In this document: positions 17,003-25,899 of the stretch, piece after piece
How the letters are laid out: each line of letters starts with the position of its first letter
Numbering within the stretch: position 1 is the first letter of the stretch
Origin: CAZRIE01 sp964600075
GTDB lineage: Bacteria; Bacteroidota; Bacteroidia; Flavobacteriales; Flavobacteriaceae
Assembly: GCA_964600075.1 (NCBI GenBank)
Contig: CAZRIE010000022.1
Coordinates: 1 to 46,031, forward strand
Direction of reading: 5' to 3'
DNA: 46,031 bases
Made by a program: the position numbers and the translations under genes
Notes under the pieces: generated by a model
What the model was told of the DNA's origin: nothing
Databases searched by the model: none
Seen by the model: only the letters and a program-made list of their open reading frames with translations

Positions 17003-17039
17003 CTTGGGAAATATATTTTTTATGGGTAGATTACCCAAG
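17003..17039. promoter_or_regulatory. Nested palindromes upstream of ThuA gene
   Basis: GGGTA-GAT-TACCC (17024-17036) is a perfect inverted repeat. A second pair, CTTGGG (17003-17008) and CCCAAG (17034-17039), overlaps its right arm, so two alternative pairings exist. It lies about 97-133 bases before the ThuA start, a normal place for an operator of the divergent operons. Confidence 0.4.
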
Positions 17040-17135
17040 TTTTGAAAAGAAGCCTAAATTTACGGGTATGACATTTTTGTCTTTGATCAAAACAATCTCT
17101 AAAAAAATCAAATTTTAACCAAATAACTTAGATAT

Positions 17136-18257
17136 ATGAGGAATATATTTTATTTCGTATTGTTGTTTTCCTTTATGGCCTGTAAAGAGCAAAAAGAAAC
17201 AAAAACCGCAGAAGCAGATGAGATGGAGGTTGCTGAAACTCCCAAACAATGGCTAACCTTTGAAGGAACTGATACAAACGCAAAACACATTGTATTGATC
17301 TCCGGAGATGAAGAATATCGTTCCGAGGAGGCCTTGCCGCAATTGGCACAGATTTTATCAAAGCACCACGGTTTTAACTGTACGGTTTTATTTGCTCAAG
17401 AAGAGTCGAAACCAGGTATTGTCAATGCGAATTATTTAAAGAATATTCCAGGGTTAGAAGCTTTGACCACTGCTGATATGATGATTGTTTTTACGCGATT
17501 CCGGGCTTTGCCCGATGGGCAAATGCACTATATAGACGATTATCTGAAGACCGGTAAGCCGGTAATGGGTATCAGAACTGCCACACATGCTTTTAATTTT
17601 GCCGCGGATTCAGTTTCGAATTTTAAGCACTACGGTAACTATTATGAAGGGGATAAAACGGAGTGGACGGGCGGTTTCGGGCGTTTGGTCTTGGGTGAAA
17701 AATGGATCAACCATCATGGGCATCATAAACATCAAAGTACTAAGGGGATTATTGCAGATGGAGCAGAATCGACCGCAATTACCAACGGAATATCAGATGG
17801 CGATGTTTGGGGGGCTAGCGATGTATACGGCGTGCGATTGCCGTTGCCAGGCGATTCACAGCCTATTATTTTGGGTCAAGTGATGGATCGCTCTGGTGAA
17901 TATGATGAAAATGATGTTCTCTTTGGGATGAAACCAACTGACGACAAAGTGGCCACAACGGACAAAGACGGCAAAAAATTGGACGATGTTTTAATGCCTG
18001 TCGCTTGGACAAAGAGTTATCAAATCCCTGAAGGACAAAAAGGCAAGGTCTTTACCACGACCGTAGGAGCAGCAAACGATATGTTGATAGAAGGTACACG
18101 CCGATTATTGGTGAACGGTGTCTTCTGGGCCATGAATATGGAAGTGCCCAAAAAAGCCGATGTGAGTTTAGTAGGCGAGTACCAACCCACAAAATTCGAA
18201 TTCAGAAAAGAAGACTATTGGCTTGAAAAGCAGTTGAGCATTGAAAGTTTTGAGTGA
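17136..18257 (+). CDS. ThuA-domain lipoprotein
   Basis: 373-residue lipoprotein (lipobox FMAC, Cys16) with an acidic linker followed by a ThuA-like domain. HIVLISGDEEYRSEEALPQL (residues about 50-69) is the N-terminal strand-turn typical of ThuA proteins of sugar-degrading bacteria. TADMMIVFTRFRALPDGQM, GKPVMGIRTATHAF (the nucleophile-elbow position holds Arg-Thr rather than Cys) and NHHGHHKHQS follow. ThuA domains share the class I glutamine amidotransferase fold but usually lack the catalytic triad, so activity is uncertain. A second ThuA domain occurs at the C-terminus of the azurin fusion, pointing to a common pathway. The gene leads a plus-strand pair with the next sulfatase. Confidence 0.85.
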   Translation: MRNIFYFVLLFSFMACKEQKETKTAEADEMEVAETPKQWLTFEGTDTNAKHIVLISGDEEYRSEEALPQLAQILSKHHGFNCTVLFAQEESKPGIVNANYLKNIPGLEALTTADMMIVFTRFRALPDGQMHYIDDYLKTGKPVMGIRTATHAFNFAADSVSNFKHYGNYYEGDKTEWTGGFGRLVLGEKWINHHGHHKHQSTKGIIADGAESTAITNGISDGDVWGASDVYGVRLPLPGDSQPIILGQVMDRSGEYDENDVLFGMKPTDDKVATTDKDGKKLDDVLMPVAWTKSYQIPEGQKGKVFTTTVGAANDMLIEGTRRLLVNGVFWAMNMEVPKKADVSLVGEYQPTKFEFRKEDYWLEKQLSIESFE

Positions 18258-18323
18258 TTGTTCGTTTCTTCAATACATACCCAAGGCATATCAGTATGTT
18301 CCTTAAAATTTTAATACGACCAA

Positions 18324-19919
18324 ATGAAGCATTTAAAATTTCGAATCATTATACCATGTTTACTCCTAGTTGTTGGTTGTAACGATGACAAAAGTAAAGC
18401 TGACAAAGTCGTAAAAAAACCAAACATTGTTTTCATTCTTGTAGACGATTTGGGCCTGCACGATTTAAGTTTTACGGGCAGCACCTACTACGAAACACCA
18501 AATGTTGACCGTATTGCCAAAGAAGGCATGGTATTCACACAAGGCTATGCGGCTAGTCGGGTCTGTAGTCCTTCTCGGGCCAGTATTATGACTGGGAAGT
18601 TTACGGCTAGGCATGGAATTACTGATTGGATTGGGGCTAAATTTGGTGCCGCTTGGCGCGATCATGGCCGGCATGATAAACTGCTTCCTGCAGAATATGT
18701 TCATGGCTTACCTGAAAATGATATTTCTATGGCGGAGGCAATGAAGGCGGAGGGTTACAAGACCTTCTTTTCCGGAAAATGGCATTTGGGCAATGAGGGG
18801 TCATATCCTGAAGATCACGGTTTTGAAATCAATAAAGGTGGTTGGGAAAAGGGAAGCCCTATGGGCGGTTATTTTTCACCATGGAAAAACCCTAAACTGC
18901 CTATTTACAAAGATGGTGAAAACCTTTCGATACGCTTGGCCAATGAAACTGCCGATTTCATCAAGCAGCAGAAAGATTCTACATTTTTCGCCTTTCTTTC
19001 GTTTTATGCGGTACATGGCCCGATACAGACCACCGAGCAAAAGTGGCAAAAATATAGAGACAAGGCCGAAGCGCAGGGCATAGCTGAAAAAGGATATAAA
19101 ATGGAACGTGTCTTACCCATTCGAGAAGTTCAAGACAATCCGATTTATGCCGGTCTGGTTGAAAGTATGGACGATGCCGTTGGCGTTGTATTGAAGGCTT
19201 TGAAAGAAGCTGGTATCGAAGAAAATACGATTGTAGTTTTTACTTCTGACAACGGAGGTGTGGCCTCTGGGGATGCATTTTCTACTTCGAACCTTCCCCT
19301 GCGCGGCGGAAAAGGATATCAATGGGAAGGGGGTATCAGGGAACCTTATTTTATAAAAGTACCCTGGTTAAATATCGGGGGTTCGCAAAGTGATTTTCCG
19401 GTTACAGGCACCGATTTTTATCCGACGCTATTAGACTTGGCCGGTGTTGAACTCTTACCTAAACAACATATTGATGGCCTAAGCCTCAAACCTATATTGG
19501 AAGGTAAAGAAATGAAAATTGAACGACCATTGTTCTGGCACTATCCACATTATGGCAACCAAGGAGGAAATCCTTCTTCCATCATTCGAGAAAAGAATTG
19601 GAAACTGATCCACTATTGGGAAGACGGTAGTGAAGAGCTTTACGACCTGACTTCAGATGGCAGTGAGCAATCCAATGTTGTGGATTCTCATCCTGAAATT
19701 GCGAAGAATTTAAGCACAAAATTAATAGATTGGCTTAATGAAGTGGGGGCCAATATACCGGCAGGCGATCCGGAATTCGATACAAAACTGGCCGAGAAAA
19801 GACACAGTGATATGGTCAATGAAAAGTGGCCTGACTTAGAAGCCCAACGCATGGAGTTTTTATCGAAAGATTTTCAACCTAACCATGATTGGTGGGAGAG
19901 TAAAGTGACGAAAGATTAA
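18324..19919 (+). CDS. Lipoprotein sulfatase, type I
   Basis: 531-residue S1-family sulfatase with lipobox LVVGC (Cys19). Metal-binding DD (41-42) in VFILVDDLG and the formylglycine signature CSPSR (81-85), continued by ASIMTGKFTARHG, are intact. SGKWHLGNEG, FTSDNGG and LPLRGGKGYQWEGGIREP are further hallmarks. It should be exported and need Cys-to-formylglycine conversion. It probably removes sulfate from a glycan. No maturation enzyme is present in the window. It lies 66 bases after the ThuA gene and 220 bases before the permease operon. The sugar and the sulfated position are not predictable. Confidence 0.92.
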   Translation: MKHLKFRIIIPCLLLVVGCNDDKSKADKVVKKPNIVFILVDDLGLHDLSFTGSTYYETPNVDRIAKEGMVFTQGYAASRVCSPSRASIMTGKFTARHGITDWIGAKFGAAWRDHGRHDKLLPAEYVHGLPENDISMAEAMKAEGYKTFFSGKWHLGNEGSYPEDHGFEINKGGWEKGSPMGGYFSPWKNPKLPIYKDGENLSIRLANETADFIKQQKDSTFFAFLSFYAVHGPIQTTEQKWQKYRDKAEAQGIAEKGYKMERVLPIREVQDNPIYAGLVESMDDAVGVVLKALKEAGIEENTIVVFTSDNGGVASGDAFSTSNLPLRGGKGYQWEGGIREPYFIKVPWLNIGGSQSDFPVTGTDFYPTLLDLAGVELLPKQHIDGLSLKPILEGKEMKIERPLFWHYPHYGNQGGNPSSIIREKNWKLIHYWEDGSEELYDLTSDGSEQSNVVDSHPEIAKNLSTKLIDWLNEVGANIPAGDPEFDTKLAEKRHSDMVNEKWPDLEAQRMEFLSKDFQPNHDWWESKVTKD

Positions 19920-20042
19920 CCCGGCCCATTTTTCTTCATATCCATTGATAATTTGTTGCGCTTTTTGTTCATTTAAAATAGAATAATAGGAAAAGCTCCT
20001 GAAAAATGGTAATTTGTCCAGTCTCTTAATTACAGAACTCCA

Positions 20043-20054
20043 TTAGAGCTCTAA
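20043..20054. promoter_or_regulatory. 12-base perfect palindrome
   Basis: TTAGAGCTCTAA reads the same on both strands. It lies about 86 bases before the permease ATG and could be an operator half of a two-site arrangement with the palindrome at 20110-20125. Confidence 0.4.
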
Positions 20055-20109
20055 ATGATTTCTGTATGATTAAGAACATGTTTAAGGTCAGTGAAAATCA
20101 TAAAGTAGT

Positions 20110-20125
20110 GAGTTTAAGTAAACTC
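20110..20125. promoter_or_regulatory. 16-base inverted repeat before permease start
   Basis: GAGTTTA-AG-TAAACTC is a perfect 7-bp inverted repeat with a 2-base spacer, ending 14 bases before the ATG at 20140. The position would let a bound repressor block transcription or translation start. Both this and the 20043 palindrome contain GAG/CTC arms. Confidence 0.45.
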
Positions 20126-20139
20126 TAAAGTCAATTTGA

Positions 20140-21804
20140 ATGTCTCCATCAATCCTCGCCTTGTTGGCTTTTGTACCTATTCTTTTGGCGACAGTACTTC
20201 TTGTTGGTTTCAGGATTCCTGCTAAAAAGGCAATGCCCCTTGCATTTATAGCTACAGCGATTATAGCTTTCTTAGTTTGGGGCAATTCACCGGCATATAT
20301 TCTTGCCTCCGGTATTCAAGGACTGTTCATAACTTTTGACATCCTGTATATTATTTTTGGGGCGATAGTCCTTTTGAATCTGCTGAAATATTCAACGGCT
20401 ATTCATACCATTCGCGAAGGTTTTACCAATATCACCGAAGATCGTAGAATACAGGTCGTAATTATTGCATGGCTATTTGGTTCCTTTATTGAGGGCGCTG
20501 CCGGTTTTGGTACCCCCGCCGCCATAGTTGCCCCTTTATTGGTAGGGCTTGGTTTTCCGGCATTTTGTGCAGTAATGCTGGGCATGATGGTGCAAAGTAC
20601 CGCCGTGACCTTTGGTGCGGTTGGGACACCTATTTTGGTCGGGGTTAGCGGCGGTATCCAAAGTCCTGAATTTACGGCAGAACTGTCGAGTTCAGGGATG
20701 CAGTTTTCAGACTATATTCAATTGGTCACTTCGCAAGTGGTCATATTGCATGCTATCGCTGGCGTACTCATACCCTCTCTTATGGTCTGCATGATGACCC
20801 GTTTTTTTGGCAAGAACAAATCGTGGAAAGAAGGGCTTCAAGTACTACCATTTACACTTTTCGGCGGACTTGCATTTGTTGTTCCCTATGTCATTACCGG
20901 CACATTTCTAGGCCCAGAATTTCCTTCGCTATTAGGTGCTCTCGTCGGCATTCCCATAGTGGTCTATGCTGCTAAACGCGGATTTTTAATGCCTAAAAAA
21001 GTGTGGACCTTTGATGAAGAAAAAAACTGGCCGGCCACTTGGATGGGTACATTGAATGTAAAATTGAGCATAAAGGATAGTCAAAGAAAAATATCTTTGA
21101 CAAAAGCCTGGTTGCCCTATGTATTATTAGCCGTTTTTTTGGTATTGTCAAGACTTGGGCAATTGCCTGTCAAAAAGTGGTTGACCAGTGTCAAAATCGA
21201 TTGGAACGAAATTCTCGGCACTTCTATTTCCGCCTCGAGTAGCCCCCTCTATTTGCCAGGCACCATTTTGCTTTTAGTTGGATTGATTACTATTTTACTG
21301 CACAAAATGAAAGTCAGGGATGTAAAGATGGCCTTTTCCGAAAGTGCCAAAATGCTCTTGGGCGCAGGATTCGTGCTTGTATTTACAATCCCCATGGTTC
21401 GTATCTATATCAATTCGGGCATTAATCCATCCGAGTTGCCAAGCATGCCAATAGCCATGGCAGAGTGGGTCGCAGGGAACGTAGGTGAAGTTTACCCCCT
21501 GTTTGCCCCTGCAATCGGGGCGCTTGGAGCGTTTATTGCCGGCAGTAATACGATTAGCAACCTTATGTTTACGCTCTTCCAGTTCGGGGTCGCCACAAAA
21601 TTAATGATGCCGTCATTCATGATTGTAGCGCTTCAGGCTGTTGGTGCAGCAGCCGGAAACATGATAGCCATCCACAATGTCGTGGCAGCTTGTGCCACTG
21701 TTGGTTTTCTCGGAAAAGAAGGAATGGTATTGCGAAAGACCATTATCCCCACCATATACTATTTGTTGATTGTAGGCATTTTGGGACTTATTATCACTTC
21801 GTGA
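20140..21804 (+). CDS. lctP: L-lactate/glycolate permease (LctP family)
   Basis: 554-residue inner-membrane protein with about 13 hydrophobic helices and clear LctP/LldP/GlcA landmarks: FGSFIEGAAGFGTPAAIVAPLL, MVQSTAVTFGAVGTPI, GALGAFIAGSNTISNLMF and QAVGAAAGNMIAIHNVVAA. Family members move lactate or glycolate by H+ symport. Twelve bases downstream lies a GlcD/GlcF-like oxidase and then an aminotransferase that can act on glyoxylate, so glycolate is as likely a substrate as lactate. Palindromes precede its start. Confidence 0.9.
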   Translation: MSPSILALLAFVPILLATVLLVGFRIPAKKAMPLAFIATAIIAFLVWGNSPAYILASGIQGLFITFDILYIIFGAIVLLNLLKYSTAIHTIREGFTNITEDRRIQVVIIAWLFGSFIEGAAGFGTPAAIVAPLLVGLGFPAFCAVMLGMMVQSTAVTFGAVGTPILVGVSGGIQSPEFTAELSSSGMQFSDYIQLVTSQVVILHAIAGVLIPSLMVCMMTRFFGKNKSWKEGLQVLPFTLFGGLAFVVPYVITGTFLGPEFPSLLGALVGIPIVVYAAKRGFLMPKKVWTFDEEKNWPATWMGTLNVKLSIKDSQRKISLTKAWLPYVLLAVFLVLSRLGQLPVKKWLTSVKIDWNEILGTSISASSSPLYLPGTILLLVGLITILLHKMKVRDVKMAFSESAKMLLGAGFVLVFTIPMVRIYINSGINPSELPSMPIAMAEWVAGNVGEVYPLFAPAIGALGAFIAGSNTISNLMFTLFQFGVATKLMMPSFMIVALQAVGAAAGNMIAIHNVVAACATVGFLGKEGMVLRKTIIPTIYYLLIVGILGLIITS

Positions 21805-21816
21805 ATCAGATATTGA

Positions 21817-24687
21817 ATGGAAGATTTTTACAATAGATTAAAAAAGGGCATCAAGGGCGATGTTTTGGTTGATGATTACACCTTGGGCATGTATGCAACT
21901 GACGCCAGTATTTATCAAATACGACCGATTGCGGTCGTATTGCCAAGGGATGATGAAGATGTAAGGGAGGCAATCGCAGCGGCATATTCCAACAAGATTA
22001 CCATTCTACCTAGAGGTGCCGGTACGAGCTTGGCCGGGCAAACGGTTGGAAAATCCATGATTTTGGATTTTTCTAAATATATGAATACCATCCTAGAAAT
22101 AAACGAGACCGAAAAATGGGTGCGGGTTCAACCGGGGATGGCAAGGGACGATTTAAATGCTGCATTAAAGGGGTATGGGTTACTTTTTGCACCTGATCCG
22201 GCAACAAGCAGTAGGGCCAATGTCGGGGGCATGGTAGGCAATAATTCTTCGGGCACAAAGAGTATTCTATACGGGAAGACCGTAGACCATGTTCTCGAGG
22301 CCTCCGTTGTTCTGGCAGACGGTTCTGAAATGTACTTAGCAAATTGTTCTCCAGAAGAATACAAGGAGAAAGCTTTGCAAACAAATAGGGAGGGGAAGAT
22401 TTTTGCATCCTTCAAGAAACTGATAGAGGAAAGCAATCAGGAGATCAAGGACCGTTTTCCCAAAGTAATGCGACGCGTAGGGGGCTATAATTTAGATGAA
22501 TTTGTGTATACGGATCAATGGAACTTGTGCAAATTGATCTGCGGAAGTGAAGGTACCTTGGCTACTACTTTAGAGTTAAAACTAAACTTGGTCGACCTGC
22601 CTAGGCATAAATCGGTCTGCGTTGTACATTTTGCAGAGGTTTTGGAAGCTATTTCTTCGGTTGAAACAATGTTTCCCTTCAATCCATCCGCAGTGGAAAT
22701 CCTCGATCGTACAGTAATTAGACTAAGTAAAGAAAACCTGACTACAAAACACCATTGCCATTTTTTAGAAGGTGACCCCGCCGCGATATTGATTGTAGAA
22801 TTTTATGGGGATACTCTTGAAGATGTCACGGAAAGGCCCCAGCAAATGATTACGCAACTAAAGGCGAGCAACTTTGGTTACGCATATCCTGTTTTTCCTG
22901 AAGGGGAAGCCTACGAAGATGTTTGGGTAATCCGTAAAAAAGGACTCGGGCTAATGTTGGGCATAAAAGGTAACAAAAAACCCTTGGCCTTTATTGAAGA
23001 TGCAGGAATACCCTCTCAACATTTGCCTAAGTATATCGATGAGGTATTAAAAGTATGTGCAAAACACGGAACCGAAGCCGCAATGTATGCGCACGCAAGT
23101 GTGGGGGTCATTCATGTGCGCCCAATATTGGACCTGAGATTAGTGGAAGATATTGAAAGATTAAAACGTATTGCCGAAGACACTTTTGAACTTGTGGTAA
23201 AATACAAAGGCTCGTGGAGCGGGGAACATGGTGATGGCCTAGTGCGTAGCGCTTATAATAAACGTTTTTTCGGGGACACGCTATACAGTGTATTTTTGGA
23301 AGTGAAAAAACTCTTTGATCCCGATAACCTGATGAACCCAGGTAAAATTATTGAGGCCCAGACCATAGAACATAATTTGCGCTATGGCGAGGCCTACAAG
23401 GATCAAGCAGTGAAAACGGAGTATAAGTATGAAGCCGAAGAGGGTTTTGCCGCTTCCGTTCATATGTGTACCGGCGTTGGAGAATGCCGCAAGGTGTTGG
23501 GCGGAACAATGTGCCCCAGTTTTAAGGCTACCAGGGACGAAGAACATTCTACAAGGGGTAGGGCCAATGCACTTCGGATGGCGATGTCGGACCAATTTGG
23601 TACTACAGGACTTTCGAGCCAGCGGCTACACGAGGTCATGGACCTTTGCCTTTCCTGCAAAGCGTGTAAATCGGAATGTCCCAGCAATGTGGATATGGCA
23701 AAAATGAAAAGTGATACGCTTCAAATGTACTATGACGAACATGGTATAACGCTAAGAGATCGACTGATAAGGGATTCGGCTAAGGCGGCGGCAACTATGT
23801 CCGGATGGAAAGCTGGAACTGTAAACAAAATTCAAAAAAGCCGTTTGTTCCGATCTATTTTGGAACGTACGGCAAGATTTGATAAACGACGGATACTACC
23901 AGATTTTGCTCAGGAACCGTTTTACAAATGGTTTGCCAAAAACGCCCATAAGACCAATAAGGGTGATAAAAAAGTAGTATTGTTCGCAGATACGTATTTA
24001 AACTATCACGAGCCACATATCGGTATTTCTGCCCTTCATCTGTTGAATTCCTGTGGTTATGAAGTTATTTTGGCAAATGTTGGCTGTTGCCAACGGCCAA
24101 AAATTTCGCATGGCTTTTTACGGGATGCTAAAAAGGATGGGGAAAGAACGATAGCAGGACTCAAAAAATATTTGGACAATGGTTTAAAGGTTTTAGTCTG
24201 TGAACCAAGTTGCGCATCTGCACTGAACGATGACCTGCCGGATCTTATTGCCGACCAAGAAATGGCCGAACAATTAAAAAACGGCGTAATGATGATTGAC
24301 GTCTTTTTGGCCGATGAATTTGAAAACGGGCGGTTGAATGTTCATTTTGAACCTGTGTCCAATACCGTGGCCATTCATGGCCATTGCCATCAAAAAGCAT
24401 TGTATGGAATAAATTCCATGAAATCGTTGCTAAAAAATTCTGGAAGTGTAGTAACTGAAATCCCTTCGGGATGTTGCGGTATGGCGGGGTCTTTCGGATA
24501 TGAAAAGGAGCATTACGGTCTATCTGAAAAAATCGGAAGGGAAATTCTCTTTCCCGCCGTGGAAAAACTGCAAAAAAACCATGAAATTGTAGCTTGCGGT
24601 TTCAGTTGTCGCCACCAAATAGAACATTTTACCAAAGCAAAACCAAAACACTTTGTTGAGGTTATTAGGGCCGTAGAAAAAAAATGA
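21817..24687 (+). CDS. FAD/Fe-S 2-hydroxyacid dehydrogenase (GlcD-GlcF/Dld-like fusion)
   Basis: 956-residue fusion. The N-terminal half is a PCMH-type FAD domain (PRGAGTSLAGQ at 65-75, GGMVGNNSSGTKS at 137-149, ICGSEGTLATT) and FAD-oxidase C-terminal cap with GSWSGEHGDGLVR (465-477). Fe-S motifs follow: C551/C557/C566 and C611-x2-C614-x2-C617-x3-C621. The CCG domain has GCCQRPK (756-762), EPSC (796-799), HGHCHQKA (854-861) and SGCCGMAGSFG (884-894). It lacks a signal peptide, so it works at the inner face of the membrane, oxidising D-lactate, glycolate or D-2-hydroxyglutarate and feeding the quinone pool. With the permease and aminotransferase, glycolate to glyoxylate is a coherent reading. 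Confidence 0.87.
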   Translation: MEDFYNRLKKGIKGDVLVDDYTLGMYATDASIYQIRPIAVVLPRDDEDVREAIAAAYSNKITILPRGAGTSLAGQTVGKSMILDFSKYMNTILEINETEKWVRVQPGMARDDLNAALKGYGLLFAPDPATSSRANVGGMVGNNSSGTKSILYGKTVDHVLEASVVLADGSEMYLANCSPEEYKEKALQTNREGKIFASFKKLIEESNQEIKDRFPKVMRRVGGYNLDEFVYTDQWNLCKLICGSEGTLATTLELKLNLVDLPRHKSVCVVHFAEVLEAISSVETMFPFNPSAVEILDRTVIRLSKENLTTKHHCHFLEGDPAAILIVEFYGDTLEDVTERPQQMITQLKASNFGYAYPVFPEGEAYEDVWVIRKKGLGLMLGIKGNKKPLAFIEDAGIPSQHLPKYIDEVLKVCAKHGTEAAMYAHASVGVIHVRPILDLRLVEDIERLKRIAEDTFELVVKYKGSWSGEHGDGLVRSAYNKRFFGDTLYSVFLEVKKLFDPDNLMNPGKIIEAQTIEHNLRYGEAYKDQAVKTEYKYEAEEGFAASVHMCTGVGECRKVLGGTMCPSFKATRDEEHSTRGRANALRMAMSDQFGTTGLSSQRLHEVMDLCLSCKACKSECPSNVDMAKMKSDTLQMYYDEHGITLRDRLIRDSAKAAATMSGWKAGTVNKIQKSRLFRSILERTARFDKRRILPDFAQEPFYKWFAKNAHKTNKGDKKVVLFADTYLNYHEPHIGISALHLLNSCGYEVILANVGCCQRPKISHGFLRDAKKDGERTIAGLKKYLDNGLKVLVCEPSCASALNDDLPDLIADQEMAEQLKNGVMMIDVFLADEFENGRLNVHFEPVSNTVAIHGHCHQKALYGINSMKSLLKNSGSVVTEIPSGCCGMAGSFGYEKEHYGLSEKIGREILFPAVEKLQKNHEIVACGFSCRHQIEHFTKAKPKHFVEVIRAVEKK

Positions 24688-24756
24688 CCTTACGTTCAGA
24701 GTGAATGATAGGCTAAAATTAAAACAATCAAAGTAGAACTATAAAAATGTATCACA

Positions 24757-25869
24757 ATGCGGAAAATCAGTGAAATGAAGACCAGTACGAGGGTGCTAAT
24801 GGGGCCAGGACCCAGCGATGTACATTCTAGGGTATTAAAGGCGATGGCCACACCTTTGATAGGTCATTTAGACCCAGAGTTTTTAGAAATAATGGACGAT
24901 ATCAAGGCGATGACCCAAGAAACGTTGCAAACACAAAACCCTTTGACCTTCGTAATCTCTGCCCCCGGAAGTGCCGGAATGGAGACTTGTCTTGTAAATT
25001 TATTGGAGCCGGGTGACGAGGCGGTCGTATGTATACATGGAGTCTTCGGAAACCGTATGGCCGACATTGCCGAACGCTGTGGGGCAACAGTAATTAAAGT
25101 AGAAGCAGAATGGGGCAGCCCGATAAAGGTTGATGATGTAAAGAAAGCTTTGGAGACCTGCAGTCCGAAATTACTGGCCATTGTGCACGCGGAGACCTCT
25201 ACTGGGGTCTTGCAGCCTTTGGAAGAAATCAGCAACTTGACCAAAGCAGCGGGAGCCCTTTTTGTAGTCGATGCCGTTACCTCTTATTGCGGTACCGATT
25301 TAAAAGTTGATGAATGGGGCATCGATGCCCTATATTCGGGAAGCCAAAAATGCTTGAGCGCTCCTCCTGGGCTCTCTCCTGTCACTTTTAGCCAGGCCGC
25401 CATCGATGTGCTTGATAACAGGAAAACTAAAGTACAGAGCTGGTTTTTAGATTTGACTATGGTCAAGAACTACTGGGCGGGCGCTAAAAGGGCCTACCAC
25501 CATACGGCACCGGTATCGGCCATGTTTGCGATGCGCGAGGCCTTGCGCATTGTTTTGGAAGAAGGTCTGGAAAACCGTTTCAAAAGACATCAAAGAAACC
25601 ATGAGCTGTTGCGCGAGGGTTTGGAAGGTATGGGATTTGAGTTTTTGGTAGACAAGTCTTACCGACTTCCCATGCTGAACGCAGTTCGAATTCCAGAAGG
25701 GGTAGATGAAGCAGGTACCCGAAAACGCTTGCTGGAAGAATACAATATCGAAATAGGCGGAGGTCTGGGCCCTTATGCCGGAAAAATATGGCGGATTGGT
25801 TTAATGGGTGAAAGCTCGGATGCCAATCATGTTAATATGCTCTTGGCAGCACTCAAGAAAGTCATGTAA
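24757..25869 (+). CDS. Alanine-glyoxylate/serine-pyruvate-type aminotransferase
   Basis: 370-residue fold-type I PLP enzyme of class V. Signs are MGPGPSDVHSRVLKAM (15-30), SAPGSAGMETCLVNLLEPGD, HAETSTGVLQPL, VDAVTSYCGTDLKVDEWGID and the PLP-lysine in SGSQKCLSAPPG (Lys198). Likely converts glyoxylate to glycine using alanine or serine. An internal ATG (MKTSTR, 24775) could be the true start. It is 69 bases downstream of the FAD/Fe-S gene, and the first sulfatase of the trio starts 30 bases after it, so all six genes may be one transcript. Confidence 0.87.
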   Translation: MRKISEMKTSTRVLMGPGPSDVHSRVLKAMATPLIGHLDPEFLEIMDDIKAMTQETLQTQNPLTFVISAPGSAGMETCLVNLLEPGDEAVVCIHGVFGNRMADIAERCGATVIKVEAEWGSPIKVDDVKKALETCSPKLLAIVHAETSTGVLQPLEEISNLTKAAGALFVVDAVTSYCGTDLKVDEWGIDALYSGSQKCLSAPPGLSPVTFSQAAIDVLDNRKTKVQSWFLDLTMVKNYWAGAKRAYHHTAPVSAMFAMREALRIVLEEGLENRFKRHQRNHELLREGLEGMGFEFLVDKSYRLPMLNAVRIPEGVDEAGTRKRLLEEYNIEIGGGLGPYAGKIWRIGLMGESSDANHVNMLLAALKKVM

Positions 25870-25899
25870 TTTTTTCTGGCCAGTACTAGTACTATAAAA

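Larger units (their letters stand above)
16693..17135. other. 443-base divergent intergenic region
   Basis: AT-rich spacer between two divergent gene groups. It contains a short TTGAAA tandem repeat near the left gene and nested palindromes at 17003-17039 near the right gene (listed separately). TAAATTTA (17055-17062) resembles a -7 element for the ThuA gene, but the spacing to the nearest TTG is too short to be convincing. No open reading frame of note is present. Control of both directions by one regulator is plausible. Confidence 0.6.
19920..20139. other. Upstream region of permease operon
   Basis: 220 non-coding bases. They hold two good palindromes (20043-20054 and 20110-20125) and a short one, AACATGTT (20075-20082). 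No convincing TAnnTTTG element is visible. Spacing of the palindromes ahead of the permease start suggests a regulator-controlled promoter. Confidence 0.55.
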
